Origin: Thalassoglobus neptunius
GTDB taxonomy: Bacteria; Planctomycetota; Planctomycetia; Planctomycetales; Planctomycetaceae
DNA: 64,000 bases
Assembly: GCF_007859735.1 (NCBI RefSeq)
Contig: NZ_SIHI01000001.1
Coordinates: forward strand, 852,170-916,169
Reading direction: 5' to 3'
In this document: positions 37,276 through 46,395 of the stretch, piece after piece
Layout: each line of letters begins with the position of its first letter
Numbering within the stretch: position 1 is the stretch's first letter
Translations under genes and position numbers: made by a program
The notes under the pieces: generated by a model
What the model was told of the DNA's origin: nothing
Database searches by the model: none
The model's input: only the letters and a program-made list of their open reading frames with translations

Positions 37276-38121
37276 TTATGATGCGTCATCCCCCTGTTGC
37301 GGAAGCGTCAACTCGCCGGTTTCGAAAAAGTGATCAACGACAACCGGATACTGAGACGCCACATCCAACACTTCCCAAAAGTCTTCCGGTTTCAGGTAAA
37401 GCGACAGGAAATGGTCGTCATCCGAATCATCGCCATCCCGAGAACGGATGAGAAGAGCGTGTTCGGTCCTGACCGCCAACATCGACCGGGATTGATAACT
37501 GATCTGCATCGCCCCTTCTGAATCGCGGAAGTTCTGGTAGCTTGCTGCGGATTCAGAAATTACTTTCAATGCTTCGACGATCAAATCGCTCGTCAGCAAC
37601 TTCGTTCGACGACGAGAAACGTTCTGCCCGGGCGGTTGAATGATCAACGGAATATGCGCTGCTGCTTCTGCCACTGATCGCTCGGGATGTGCATCCAAAG
37701 TGTCGACATCGATATGCGCTCCCAGATTCGCTGTGACTATAATCGTCGAAGGTGTGTCCGAATCTGAATCACGTGTGGCGGTCTTCCAGGCGTCCAACGC
37801 ACTTGCGAATGACTGATCGAGTTGTTCAGGAGACGTTTCACTCGACAAGTTGAGAAAAAGTGTCGAACCATCCGCCGCTTCAGATGCAAGTTCTGACACA
37901 CTCTCAGGAATCTCTTCAATCGCGCTGACTTCGCGGAAAGAGTTTCCGCAACTCTGTTTCAATTCGTGCGTCACCGGTTGCGTCCGGTCTGCAACATAGA
38001 CCCAGTCATAAACATCCGACCGGCTTGCGAATTCGTCAAAAGTCGTGAGCGGTTGGGCTCCTCCGTAAGCGCCCAGATCGGACGCAGCCAGATGCTGATA
38101 GACGATCACAAGAGTGCGCAT
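37276..38121 (-). CDS. Degenerate sulfatase/alkaline-phosphatase-fold protein
   Basis: About 281 residues from the ATG at 38121, with AAAGGGAG just upstream. The frame follows sulfatase order. 'TLVIVYQHLAASDLGAYGG' replaces the usual 'VSLDTLRADHLSCYG', 'TFDEFASRSDVYDWVYV' replaces the next block, 'TIIVTANLGAHI' replaces 'FTSDHGE', and 'PLIIQPPG' matches 'PLIIRPPG'. The metal ligands and the Cys/Ser nucleophile (CxPSR) are missing. It is likely a non-catalytic member used for binding. The paired gene downstream is also of unknown function. Confidence 0.68.
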   Translation of the reverse strand: MRTLVIVYQHLAASDLGAYGGAQPLTTFDEFASRSDVYDWVYVADRTQPVTHELKQSCGNSFREVSAIEEIPESVSELASEAADGSTLFLNLSSETSPEQLDQSFASALDAWKTATRDSDSDTPSTIIVTANLGAHIDVDTLDAHPERSVAEAAAHIPLIIQPPGQNVSRRRTKLLTSDLIVEALKVISESAASYQNFRDSEGAMQISYQSRSMLAVRTEHALLIRSRDGDDSDDDHFLSLYLKPEDFWEVLDVASQYPVVVDHFFETGELTLPQQGDDAS

Positions 38122-38197
38122 CTGACTCCCTTTCCGTCCGTCATGACCTCGTTCGAATTCAGTCGTCGATGCATTCGGCGATGATGCAATTGTAGAT

Positions 38198-38638
38198 TTA
38201 CTCTTCATTCAAAATTGACTGGTCGAACTGACAGTCCAATGCCAGCCAGATGGCCCGGGCCTGACGAAATATGAGCACCGGAAAAATAATGCAAAAGCCG
38301 AACAGCGGCCAGATCATCGTCTTGGCAGGGATGTTCATGAAAAGTCGCAAGAACAAGAACGTTGCCGTCATCAACACGGCAGTTACCCCATAATTGATGT
38401 ACGTCGATCCGAGATAGAACCCCGCTTCACGCTGGATACGCAGGTTGCAGTTGGAACAGCGCTCCGGCATTCGAATGAAGCCTTCGAACAGTTTTCCTTC
38501 GCCACATCGAGGACACCGGAGTCGAACGCCCCTCCAGATTAGAGTCTCGAATTGAGGGCGAGGCCATTTTGACTGGTCTGCCTGTTGACCATCAGGCACA
38601 TCGCCTTCTGGCTGTTGCGGTTGGGTAGGCTGATTCAT
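38198..38638 (-). CDS. DUF983 family membrane protein
   Basis: 146 residues from the ATG at 38638, which overlaps the Nif3 stop as ATGA. The family signature is clear: 'RLRCPRCGEGKLFEGF', then 'CSNCNLRIQREAGFYLGSTY', two zinc-binding Cys pairs followed by two membrane segments ('VLMTATFLFLRLFM' and 'MIWPLFGFCIIFPVLIF'). The function of DUF983 is unknown. Translational coupling to nif3 suggests linked expression. Confidence 0.9.
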   Translation of the reverse strand: MNQPTQPQQPEGDVPDGQQADQSKWPRPQFETLIWRGVRLRCPRCGEGKLFEGFIRMPERCSNCNLRIQREAGFYLGSTYINYGVTAVLMTATFLFLRLFMNIPAKTMIWPLFGFCIIFPVLIFRQARAIWLALDCQFDQSILNEE

Positions 38639-39444
38639 CCGAGACTCCATTGAACGGGATCCGTTTCGATTTCACTGGGCCGGCATTGCAAGTCGGGAAA
38701 TTTTTTTGAAAGTGTTTCTGCGAGGGTCTCAACCGCTGGTCGTTCCGTGGCGTAGTGCCCGGCAAGAACCATAAAAACGCCAAGTTCGCGAGCTTCGAAA
38801 CACGAATGAAAACGTGCTTCGCCAGTCAAGAACAGATCACAACCAAGCTGGTTCGCATCTCGAAGAAATTCGCCTGCCGATCCACAAGCGACAGCGACCG
38901 ATTCAACCAGCTGATTCAAATCTCCGGTGTACTGAAGATTTTCGACCTTCAACGCTTTACGGACGCGATCCAGGAATTGTCCCGCCGTCATTGACTCTAT
39001 GAGAAGCCCCCAACGCCCCGAACCAATGGCCGCAGAATTCGACGGAATGTCCTGCATCTTGCGAAGTGGTTGGATTTCAGCAAGCCCAAATGATTCAGCA
39101 AGCTGCTGATTGATTCCACTCTTGGCACTGTCGAAAGCTGTGTGAGGGCTGTAAATCGCGACCTTATTTGCAATCAATTCGAGAAGCATCCGGCCTTCGT
39201 GCGTCTCGGTGGTCAGCTTTTTCACCGAACGGAACAACACCGGGTGATGGGAAACAATCAAATCCGCTTTGAGTCGAATGGCTTCTTCTGCGACATCGGG
39301 AGTGAGCGTCAGGCACGTCAGAACCGTCTCGATTGAAGATTCAGGATCTCCGACGAGCAAACCGATATTGTCCCACTCTTCGCCCAAATCCAATGGAGCG
39401 AATGCTTCGAGGGAATTCGTCAACGTTTTGAGTGAATACGCCAT
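38635..39444 (-). CDS. Nif3-like dinuclear metal centre protein
   Basis: 269 residues from the ATG at 39444 ('MAYSLKTLTNSLEAFAP'). The longer open frame upstream is unlike the family. 'EEWDNIGLLVGDP', 'IVSHHPVLFRSVKKL', 'IYSPHTAFDSAKSGINQ' and 'GEARFHSCFEARELGVFMVLAGHYATER' hold the conserved metal ligands. Nif3/YbgI proteins carry a di-iron or di-metal site; some have been called GTP cyclohydrolase 1 type 2. The gene opens a likely four-gene operon ending at 35355. Confidence 0.93.
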   Translation of the reverse strand: MAYSLKTLTNSLEAFAPLDLGEEWDNIGLLVGDPESSIETVLTCLTLTPDVAEEAIRLKADLIVSHHPVLFRSVKKLTTETHEGRMLLELIANKVAIYSPHTAFDSAKSGINQQLAESFGLAEIQPLRKMQDIPSNSAAIGSGRWGLLIESMTAGQFLDRVRKALKVENLQYTGDLNQLVESVAVACGSAGEFLRDANQLGCDLFLTGEARFHSCFEARELGVFMVLAGHYATERPAVETLAETLSKKFPDLQCRPSEIETDPVQWSLG

Positions 39445-39706
39445 CGATTCTATATTCAATCGTCTGAATGAGAGTTGGAGAGGCCGACCATTAGTTATCG
39501 AGAATTGTGAAGTTGAATTCCAGCAGCGACTCAGAATTGCCAGAAATGGCACTCAAAGAATCCGCCTTCGGGAACTGACCGTTGACACACTGTCCGTTGA
39601 CACTTGGGGAAATGGGATATCATCAAGCGAATGCTCGATTCGCAGACATGGGGATCACAACTCAATCGAAATTGCTTCGATGGGGGCAGTGCATCAGGAG
39701 GATAGC

Positions 39707-40498
39707 GTGTTCGGAAGAAGAATCTCAGTCGCGACCTACGAATTCGGTCAGGATCTGCGTACGTCCCTGCATTCAGCGATGCAGATGCGTGCCCAGGGAG
39801 TCCAATTCGATTTACGAACTCAAGTTCGCGCTCAAGACTACGGTGACACAGCACGCCGTCAGTTGCAGAATTATCTCAGTGAGCGAAATCTGGTAGCCGC
39901 CTCGGCTTACTTCCCGCTTCGAGCTTCGCTCTTCGAAGTGGAGAGGCTTGAGGAACGTCTCAATGCGGTTCGCGCAGCAATGACATTTGCATCCAAATTG
40001 CGGATTCGGCAAATGACGCTTCGCATCGGTCGACTTCCAGAGGCAGACTCGAAAGCCTACACGGACTTCGTCTTGCCCATCATGAGCGATCTTGCAGAGC
40101 ACGGGAATCGGGATGGCGTGACGATTTGCATCATCCCATCCGGGGACTCTTCCGAATCCCTGAGCCAACTTCTTTCAAATGTCAAAACGGGACCACTTAG
40201 TATCGACGGGGACATCGGAGGATGGATTCTGTCGCGACGCAACCCTCAACAACAACTTCGCGACCTCTACCAGTTTATCGGACAGGTCGACATTCGCGAT
40301 GCGGTCTCTGACGTTGATGGAACCGGACAGGAAGTCCCGGTCGGACGCGGAGAAGCGGAGTGGGATGAAATTGCTGCAATTCTTTTTGAAATGGAATTCG
40401 CTGGCTGGATGAATGTCCGTCGCACCTCCGGCAACGACAAAATCGGAGACTCCAACCGCGCGATCCAATACCTCCAGAACCTCATGCCACTCGGCTAG
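39707..40498 (+). CDS. TIM-barrel sugar phosphate isomerase/epimerase-like protein
   Basis: 263 residues from a GTG with a perfect AGGAGG five bases before it (39696-39701). Longer in-frame starts reach back into nif3 and are unlikely. The barrel shows 'ISVATYEFGQDLRTSLHSA', 'GVQFDLR', 'MTLRIGRLPEADSK', 'LSIDGDIGGWIL' and 'VDIRDAV', matching the xylose-isomerase-like/AP endonuclease 2 family. Usual Glu and His metal ligands are partly replaced, so substrate and activity are uncertain. It is divergent from the nif3 operon. Confidence 0.82.
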   Translation: MFGRRISVATYEFGQDLRTSLHSAMQMRAQGVQFDLRTQVRAQDYGDTARRQLQNYLSERNLVAASAYFPLRASLFEVERLEERLNAVRAAMTFASKLRIRQMTLRIGRLPEADSKAYTDFVLPIMSDLAEHGNRDGVTICIIPSGDSSESLSQLLSNVKTGPLSIDGDIGGWILSRRNPQQQLRDLYQFIGQVDIRDAVSDVDGTGQEVPVGRGEAEWDEIAAILFEMEFAGWMNVRRTSGNDKIGDSNRAIQYLQNLMPLG

Positions 40499-40903
40499 TG
40501 AGGCTGTGAAATTCCGTCTGAAACTCAGCTGAAGATTTGAAGCGATGATCATCTCTGTCGAGCGGGTGCTTTGAGCGGTTCCGAGGCCCCGTTCAATTCC
40601 TTCGGCAAGAATCAACCCAGTTCGAAGGTCGATCTCGCGAAAAATCTTTCTTTGAAAACTTCCCGCAACTCCTTCTCGACCGAGAAGGGGAATGGGGTAT
40701 ACTTGACCAGTTGGAATTCAGTCACCTCAGCGAGAGGATCAATCAATCCTCTTTCTGAGCGGACGAGAGTGATCGGAAACCCGACTTTGTTCCGGGTCTG
40801 TGATCGCTTTCGAGATTTTTGAGAGAACCGTTGCGGGACTCTCAAGACAATGTGACCTCCAGGTTTCAAGATCACTTCTAGCACTAGGAAGCGCGGTCTC
40901 GAG
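40499..40903. other. Region between epimerase-like and DUF2617 genes
   Basis: Holds a possible minus-strand small gene at 40612-40845, listed separately. Otherwise no terminator or promoter can be placed. Confidence 0.4.
40612..40845 (-). CDS. Possible small protein (about 77 residues) of unknown function
   Basis: On the minus strand a GGAGGT (40855-40860) stands nine bases before a TTG that opens a frame of about 77 codons. The product includes 'FPITLVRSERGLIDPLAE' and 'PFPFSVEKELREVF', with ordinary codon use and no low-complexity or shadow character; no larger gene covers it. It is not recognised. A GTG at 40884 gives a longer form without a ribosome site. Confidence 0.4.
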   Translation of the reverse strand: MRVPQRFSQKSRKRSQTRNKVGFPITLVRSERGLIDPLAEVTEFQLVKYTPFPFSVEKELREVFKERFFARSTFELG

Positions 40904-41446
40904 ATGTCGACTCATTCTCTTCGTCCCAGCATCGACGAAACGTCGTATCGAATGTTCGACCGCTCTCTCCACCCGGAACTCTTTGACCCGCTTATCGTCG
41001 GCCGAGTCCACTCTGAGTTGTATGATCTGTCGATCGGATTGTGTGAAGGAGGCTACTACCTTCAATTCAGTTCAGGAAAACAGTCGATCGTGGAAGTCAC
41101 TCTTCCGGACGAATTGAAGCTGTCGACATTCGGTCTTCAGAAAACCTATTTCTACAACCAGCAAGACGAAATCCTGCACGAAACCGAACACCCACTCAAC
41201 TACCATTTTGCAGGTGAAGTCGATGCCGTCGACTTTTCCGTCTTCACGCGGGTTCAACTGGAACTGGAAATTGAGTCGCAGAAGTCGTTCGTTTCACACC
41301 AGTTCCCGACTCAGAATCGCCTCTTGCCGGGCCCGTTGAGTCTGGCCCGTGTCGAAGGTAACAGCAAAATGCTGGCGGTGCAGACGTTCCACACGTTTCC
41401 GTCTGATCTTTCGATTCTTCGGACGCAAACGCTCTTCGAACTCTAA
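40904..41446 (+). CDS. DUF2617 family protein
   Basis: 180 residues. The order of features matches what I know of DUF2617: 'MFDRSLHPELFDPLIVGRV', 'HYHFAGEVDAVDFSVFTRV'-like middle, 'LPGPLSLARVE' and the closing 'QTFHTFPSDLSILRTQT'. DUF2617 is a small cytoplasmic family with no known function, found in actinobacteria and planctomycetes. No other domain. It stands alone, with 276 bases before glcD. Confidence 0.7.
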   Translation: MSTHSLRPSIDETSYRMFDRSLHPELFDPLIVGRVHSELYDLSIGLCEGGYYLQFSSGKQSIVEVTLPDELKLSTFGLQKTYFYNQQDEILHETEHPLNYHFAGEVDAVDFSVFTRVQLELEIESQKSFVSHQFPTQNRLLPGPLSLARVEGNSKMLAVQTFHTFPSDLSILRTQTLFEL

Positions 41447-41722
41447 GCGTGATCGCTGAACGGCGATGCACTGACGCCACGACTTCGTTTTTGGACCGCC
41501 AGTTTTCGGTTCGAAGCAACAACGTGTCGACCGGAGTAACTCAGCCTCGCGCGTCTCACACCGCCGGTCTCAGGCAGTCACTTGAGTCAGTTGCAGTTGA
41601 GTTGAGATTCTTCAATACTCGTCCGAAACGACCACCCGCGAAGTTCGTGTCGCTCGAATCAACTGTCAACGGTTGAACGGGGCGATACTTTCCGGATCAG
41701 TATTGAAGAGAAGTGCAGGTTT

Positions 41723-43168
41723 ATGGCCATTGTAGCTTCGGAGATTCTCACTCGGCTTCACTCCATCTATTCAGCTGAGGACCTGATCGTCAATGAAGAC
41801 GAGTTGATCGTCTATGAGTGCGACGGTTATGTGGTCGAGAAGAAGATGCCTGAAATCGTCGTCTTTCCAACAACGGCTGAGCAGGTCGTCGAAACCGTTC
41901 GCTTGTGCAATGAGTTTGACCTCCCATTTGTTCCCCGAGGCGCCGGGACGAGTCTCTCTGGCGGAACACTCGCAGTCGGCGGCGGCGTGATGATTTGTCT
42001 CACGCGAATGAGGCAGATTCTGGAGATCAACGAACGAGACAGATACGCCATCGTCGAACCGGGACTGGTCAACGTTCACCTCACACAAAACCTTAAAGGG
42101 AGTGGCTTTCACTACGCTCCGGACCCTTCTTCGCAAGGAGCTTGCACTCTTGGAGGAAACGTCGCGACAAACTCGGGAGGCCCGCATACGCTCAAATACG
42201 GCGTCACGGTCAACCATGTGCTTGGAGTCGAATTCGTTTCGCCGACCGGGGAATTGATTCAACTGGGCGGACCACTGGGAGAATTGAACGGGTACGACCT
42301 GACCGGGCTGTTCGTTGGAAGCGAAGGCACATTCGGAGTGGTCACGAAGATCTGGGTTCGCCTGACACGTGACCCCGCCGCCTACCGGACAATGCTTGGA
42401 ATCTTCGAAACTGTCTCCGATGCAACAGAAGCCATTTCGGGAATCATCGGTGCCGGGATCATTCCCGCAGCTTTGGAAATGATGGATCAGGGAATCGTGG
42501 GAGCACTTGAAGATGCTTTCCACTTTGGATTTCCACTCGACGCCGGAGCTGTCCTGTTGATTGAAGTGGACGGGCTCGACGTCGCCGTTGATTTGGAAAA
42601 ACAGAAGATTATCGAACTCTGTAATCAGCACGGAGCACGTGAAGTACGCTCAGCTGATACCCCGGCCGAACGTCAACTTCTCTGGAAGTGCCGCAAGCAG
42701 GCCTTTGGAGCAATCGGTCGACTGGCACCAAGCTACTGCACTCAGGATGGTGTTGTTCCTCGCACCAAGCTCCCCGAAATCCTCGACTTCATTATCCAGA
42801 CTCAGAAAGAATTCGGGATTCGCATCGTCAACGTGTTTCACGCGGGCGATGGCAATATTCATCCCATTCTTCTGTTCGACGAACGCGATGCCGATCAGGT
42901 CAAGAAAGTCATCGCAGCGGGAGACGCCATCCTCTCTAAGTGCATTGAACTCGGAGGCAGCGTCACCGGCGAACATGGAATTGGTGTCGAGAAGATCAAC
43001 TTCATGGACAAACTGTTCACCGCCGACGATGTCAACGTCATGACCGATATTCGGTCGGCTTTTAATCCCAAAGGGAATTGCAGCCCTCACAAAATTCTTC
43101 CGACTGCTGGAGCATGTGGGATGGAGCATATTGAACGGGATAAACCCGGAAGGCAGGCAGCGATGTAG
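41723..43168 (+). CDS. glcD: Glycolate oxidase subunit GlcD (FAD-linked oxidase)
   Basis: 481 residues. The FAD-binding PCMH domain is at about 40-220: 'VPRGAGTSLSGGTLAVGGG', 'PDPSSQGACTLGGNVATNSGG', 'GSEGTFGVVTKI'. The C-terminal FAD-oxidase domain has 'VFHAGDGNIHPILLFDERD' and 'GSVTGEHGIGVEKINFM', which carry the conserved His residues. GlcD oxidises glycolate or D-lactate with glcE and glcF. Neither partner follows, so this may act alone or as a D-2-hydroxyacid dehydrogenase. Confidence 0.9.
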   Translation: MAIVASEILTRLHSIYSAEDLIVNEDELIVYECDGYVVEKKMPEIVVFPTTAEQVVETVRLCNEFDLPFVPRGAGTSLSGGTLAVGGGVMICLTRMRQILEINERDRYAIVEPGLVNVHLTQNLKGSGFHYAPDPSSQGACTLGGNVATNSGGPHTLKYGVTVNHVLGVEFVSPTGELIQLGGPLGELNGYDLTGLFVGSEGTFGVVTKIWVRLTRDPAAYRTMLGIFETVSDATEAISGIIGAGIIPAALEMMDQGIVGALEDAFHFGFPLDAGAVLLIEVDGLDVAVDLEKQKIIELCNQHGAREVRSADTPAERQLLWKCRKQAFGAIGRLAPSYCTQDGVVPRTKLPEILDFIIQTQKEFGIRIVNVFHAGDGNIHPILLFDERDADQVKKVIAAGDAILSKCIELGGSVTGEHGIGVEKINFMDKLFTADDVNVMTDIRSAFNPKGNCSPHKILPTAGACGMEHIERDKPGRQAAM

Positions 43169-43309
43169 AGGTTTCTGCAATTCACAAACAAGCATTTAAG
43201 CTTCTGTTGGCTGCCCACCCAATTCCATCATGACAGTGAACGTTTCGTTTCAACGTATGACCGTTCCCCGCCTTTCGAATCCCCCACCCGCAACCTTCGA
43301 GATCTTCTC

Positions 43310-44611
43310 ATGCCACGTCTATTTCTCCTCTTGCTGTTAGTCACGGTTCTGGCCCTGACCAGTTTCGGCCTCAACATGTCCGGTTCGCCGGGAGAGCTGA
43401 CTGCCCAGTCAACGGAGAATCTCAAGTGGTACAAAGGAAACCTTCACACCCATTCTCACTGGAGTGATGGAGACGATTATCTGGAAAACATCGGGCTCTG
43501 GTATCGCAATCAGGGCTACGACTTTCTGGTTTTCACCGATCACAATGTGCTCGCAGACAGCGAAAAGTGGGTCGTTGTCGAGAAGACCAAAGGCGGCCGA
43601 AAAGCATACGAGAAGCTGCAAGCCAATTTTCCTGACTGGATTGAAGAACGGACAGTGAATGGTCAACTGGAAGTCCGAATGCGGATGTTCGACGAAGTCG
43701 TTGAGAAGCTCGAGGTTTCGGGTTCATTTCTGCTGATTCAGGGAGAGGAGATCAGCGACAGCTTTCATCGGCATCCGATTCACATGAACGTCAGCAACGT
43801 CGAGGAACTGATCGTTCCCCGCCACGGCAATAGCGTCTTTGAAACGATGCAAAACAATGTCGACGCGGTTGTCTCTCAACGGAAGCTGACGGGAAAGCCG
43901 ATGATCATTCACCTCAATCATCCCAATTTTGGCTACGCCGTCTCCGCAGAAGACATCATGAAGCTGCAGGGAGAAAAGTTCTTTGAGGTTTACAACGGAC
44001 ACCCCGGAGTTCACAACACTGGAGATGGAACACACGCATCGACCGAACGAATTTGGGACATCGTTCTATCTCAGCGACTCGGAAGACTCGACCTTCCGCT
44101 GATGTACGGTCTCGCGGTCGACGACGGACACAACTACCACTCAATTCCAAGCCGGGCCAGCGAACCGGGGCGCGGGTGGGTGATGGTTCAGTCAGCATCT
44201 TTGACTCCCGAGAACCTCATCGAATCACTTGAGTCCGGCCAGTTTTATTCTTCATCGGGAGTGACGCTCAACGCATTTGGACACACCGAGAAATCGATGT
44301 CAGTGGAAGTCCAACCGGAACCGGGAGAAACCTACACGATCGAGTTCATTGGAACCGACAGCGACACCCCTCTCGACGGGGAACCGATTCTCGGAGATGA
44401 TGGCGAACCTTTGGCTGTCACCCATCGTTACAGCTCGGAAATCGGTCGAGTCTTGCAACGCACCGAGGGCACCTCGGCGACTTATGAGTATCAGGGTACG
44501 GAACTCTACGTTCGTGCGAAAATTACGTCTTCCGCGGATCATCCCAACCCTTCAGAACTCGGCGATAAAAAGTCCGCGTGGGTGCAACCGATAGTGGTCT
44601 CTGCCAAGTGA
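43310..44611 (+). CDS. Secreted PHP-type (CehA/McbA-like) metallohydrolase
   Basis: 433 residues. A signal peptide is clear ('LFLLLLLVTVLALTSFGL'). The PHP motifs are 'GNLHTHSHWSDGD' (about 44), 'DFLVFTDHN' (about 70), 'IQGEEISDSFHRHPIHMN' and 'IIHLNHPNFG'. These bind a metal cluster. CehA- and McbA-like enzymes include carbamate and phosphoester hydrolases. The last 100 residues are beta-rich and look like an added domain. Substrate unknown. Confidence 0.86.
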   Translation: MPRLFLLLLLVTVLALTSFGLNMSGSPGELTAQSTENLKWYKGNLHTHSHWSDGDDYLENIGLWYRNQGYDFLVFTDHNVLADSEKWVVVEKTKGGRKAYEKLQANFPDWIEERTVNGQLEVRMRMFDEVVEKLEVSGSFLLIQGEEISDSFHRHPIHMNVSNVEELIVPRHGNSVFETMQNNVDAVVSQRKLTGKPMIIHLNHPNFGYAVSAEDIMKLQGEKFFEVYNGHPGVHNTGDGTHASTERIWDIVLSQRLGRLDLPLMYGLAVDDGHNYHSIPSRASEPGRGWVMVQSASLTPENLIESLESGQFYSSSGVTLNAFGHTEKSMSVEVQPEPGETYTIEFIGTDSDTPLDGEPILGDDGEPLAVTHRYSSEIGRVLQRTEGTSATYEYQGTELYVRAKITSSADHPNPSELGDKKSAWVQPIVVSAK

Positions 44612-44662
44612 AGATTCTCTGTTCCGCCGCGCTGAGAAAAACATCGCGGTCGGAATTCCGTT

Positions 44663-45067
44663 TCACTCCTCCCGAAACCCCATCACCACAAGGATGCACG
44701 GGCCGCCCGCGATCACGTTGATGCCGGCCTGTTCCGCAGACGCGACAGAAGCTTCATTCTCGGCACCTGGCTGCATCCAAATGTGCTGAATGCCAGCTTG
44801 AATGGCATCTTCGACAATCTTCTCGGTGATTTCCGGGGGAGTGATGATGGAAAGACCGTGGACCGTTTCGGGAAGATCCTGCAACGTCGAGTAGGCAGCA
44901 ACTCCCTCCACAACTTCCGCATGCGGGTTCACCGGGTAAGCGGTGCGATCGTTCTGAAGATAGCACCGCAAAACTTTGTTTCCATACTTGTGCCGTTCGG
45001 TCGACGCTCCTGCGACCGCGAAGACGTCACCCGCCAGAAATGATGGAATCGCGTCTGTGGAATTCAT
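44663..45067 (-). CDS. CoA-binding domain protein
   Basis: 134 residues, one Rossmann-fold CoA-binding domain: 'FAVAGASTERHKYGNKVLR', 'YPVNPHAEVVEGVAAY', 'GLSIITPPEITEKIVEDAI', 'HIWMQPGAEN'. These single-domain proteins (YccU type) bind CoA, but their role is undefined. It may form an operon with the aldolase gene upstream on the same strand, 110 bases away. Confidence 0.92.
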   Translation of the reverse strand: MNSTDAIPSFLAGDVFAVAGASTERHKYGNKVLRCYLQNDRTAYPVNPHAEVVEGVAAYSTLQDLPETVHGLSIITPPEITEKIVEDAIQAGIQHIWMQPGAENEASVASAEQAGINVIAGGPCILVVMGFREE

Positions 45068-45177
45068 TCTTCGATGACTCCGTCGTCAATGGGGACATCC
45101 GGTCAAGTACGTTCAGTCGACCGCTTGTCTCAATCCGTGGGGAATACATTTTCGAGAGTGGCAACTGAAATCACTTG

Positions 45178-46008
45178 TTAAAAGAACTCTCGAAAAGTTT
45201 CCGTCACAGCCTGAACTCCCGCCTGGAATGTTCGAACATCATTCGTCGGCGAAAGCATCTGACATCCGTGTTTTCGCAGCATCGCAGCATGTTCGGGGTT
45301 CGTCGTCACTGCTCCGAGTGCTTTATTGTGCTTCTGACAAGCTGCGGCGATTGTCTCGACCGCTTCCAGGCATTTCGGATGGAGAAAGTCTCCCGTGACT
45401 CCAAGCGCTTGACTCAAATCGGACGGTCCGATGAACAGCAGATCAACATCTTCGATCGCTGCAATTGCATCACACTCTTCCAACGCACCAACAGTCTCGA
45501 TCTGAATGGCGACGAATGAGCGTTCGTTGGATTCTGCACAAAACTGAGCGACAGGCAACGTTCCGAATCGACCGTCAAAGCAACCTGCGTTCAGCCCACG
45601 GTTTCCTCGAGGAGCAAACTTCGCCCACCGGACAAACTGTTCTGCGTGCTCCGCGGACTGAATCTGTGCAGCCATCACTCCGCTTGCCCCCGACTCCAGA
45701 CACCGCGTCACCAACGAGTAGTCATCGGGCGGAATTCGCACAAAGCAGTCGAGAGAATGCGACCGCCCCACTGCTGCAGCGTGTTCAATGTCTTGAGTCG
45801 AAAAATCCGCGTGCTCAGCGTCGATCCAGAATCCATCGAAACCACCGTGAAACCCGTAAACCTCGATCAGGTTCGGATGATACAGACGACTCACTGCAAA
45901 GACATTGACCAAATCGCCCTGTCGCAACTTCTGTTTTAACGACAATGAAATCTCCTCATCTTCCTGATCGAATAAGCGTCCATCGTGGCCGTTTTCACGA
46001 ACAGCCAT
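45178..46008 (-). CDS. HpcH/HpaI family aldolase
   Basis: About 276 residues from the ATG at 46008; a TTG at 46038 is possible. The TIM barrel shows '[15 protein letters not shown]', '[24 protein letters not shown]', 'PRGNRGLN', '[18 protein letters not shown]', '[14 protein letters not shown]'. The metal-binding Glu and Asp of 2-keto-3-deoxy-type aldolases are present. Such enzymes cleave 4-hydroxy-2-oxo acids to pyruvate and an aldehyde. Substrate unknown. Confidence 0.9.
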   Translation of the reverse strand: MAVRENGHDGRLFDQEDEEISLSLKQKLRQGDLVNVFAVSRLYHPNLIEVYGFHGGFDGFWIDAEHADFSTQDIEHAAAVGRSHSLDCFVRIPPDDYSLVTRCLESGASGVMAAQIQSAEHAEQFVRWAKFAPRGNRGLNAGCFDGRFGTLPVAQFCAESNERSFVAIQIETVGALEECDAIAAIEDVDLLFIGPSDLSQALGVTGDFLHPKCLEAVETIAAACQKHNKALGAVTTNPEHAAMLRKHGCQMLSPTNDVRTFQAGVQAVTETFREFF

Positions 46009-46395
46009 CGACACGGATCCGGACCGCACTGCGGACAAAACTGATGTGCCATCCCGTCGCCTTCAAATGATTCATTCGCGGCGAGGGATCCATCTCGTTC
46101 CCATGTCATCCTGTCCAATGCGATTTTCTCTGAGCCTGTCTCGATGTGCAAGGAAGAGACAAAGAACCGTCGTTGAAGTTTTGACCGAAGATTTGATGAA
46201 TTTCGCCGGAACAAGCCCACTCTGGACGCGAAAAATCTCATTCCGAGAGTTGGTAGTCCGCCGGTTCTCTCCTTGCCGACGCGATGCGTCTTCACTATGT
46301 TTAGAAGAGCGTGGATGTGAGTTCATGCCCCACCTAATTACTAGCAAGTTCGATCTCCCCTAAGACAACCTGGTTCCACTCAGAAGAGTCGTCGA
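46009..46395. other. Intergenic region between aldolase and PQQ propeller genes
   Basis: 387 bases between divergent genes. No ORF with a ribosome site and no hairpin of note. Promoters for both genes must lie here, but I cannot place them. Confidence 0.5.

Noticed and set aside
41771-42631. 286-codon minus-strand ORF opposite glcD
   Set aside because: Antisense to clear FAD-oxidase motifs.
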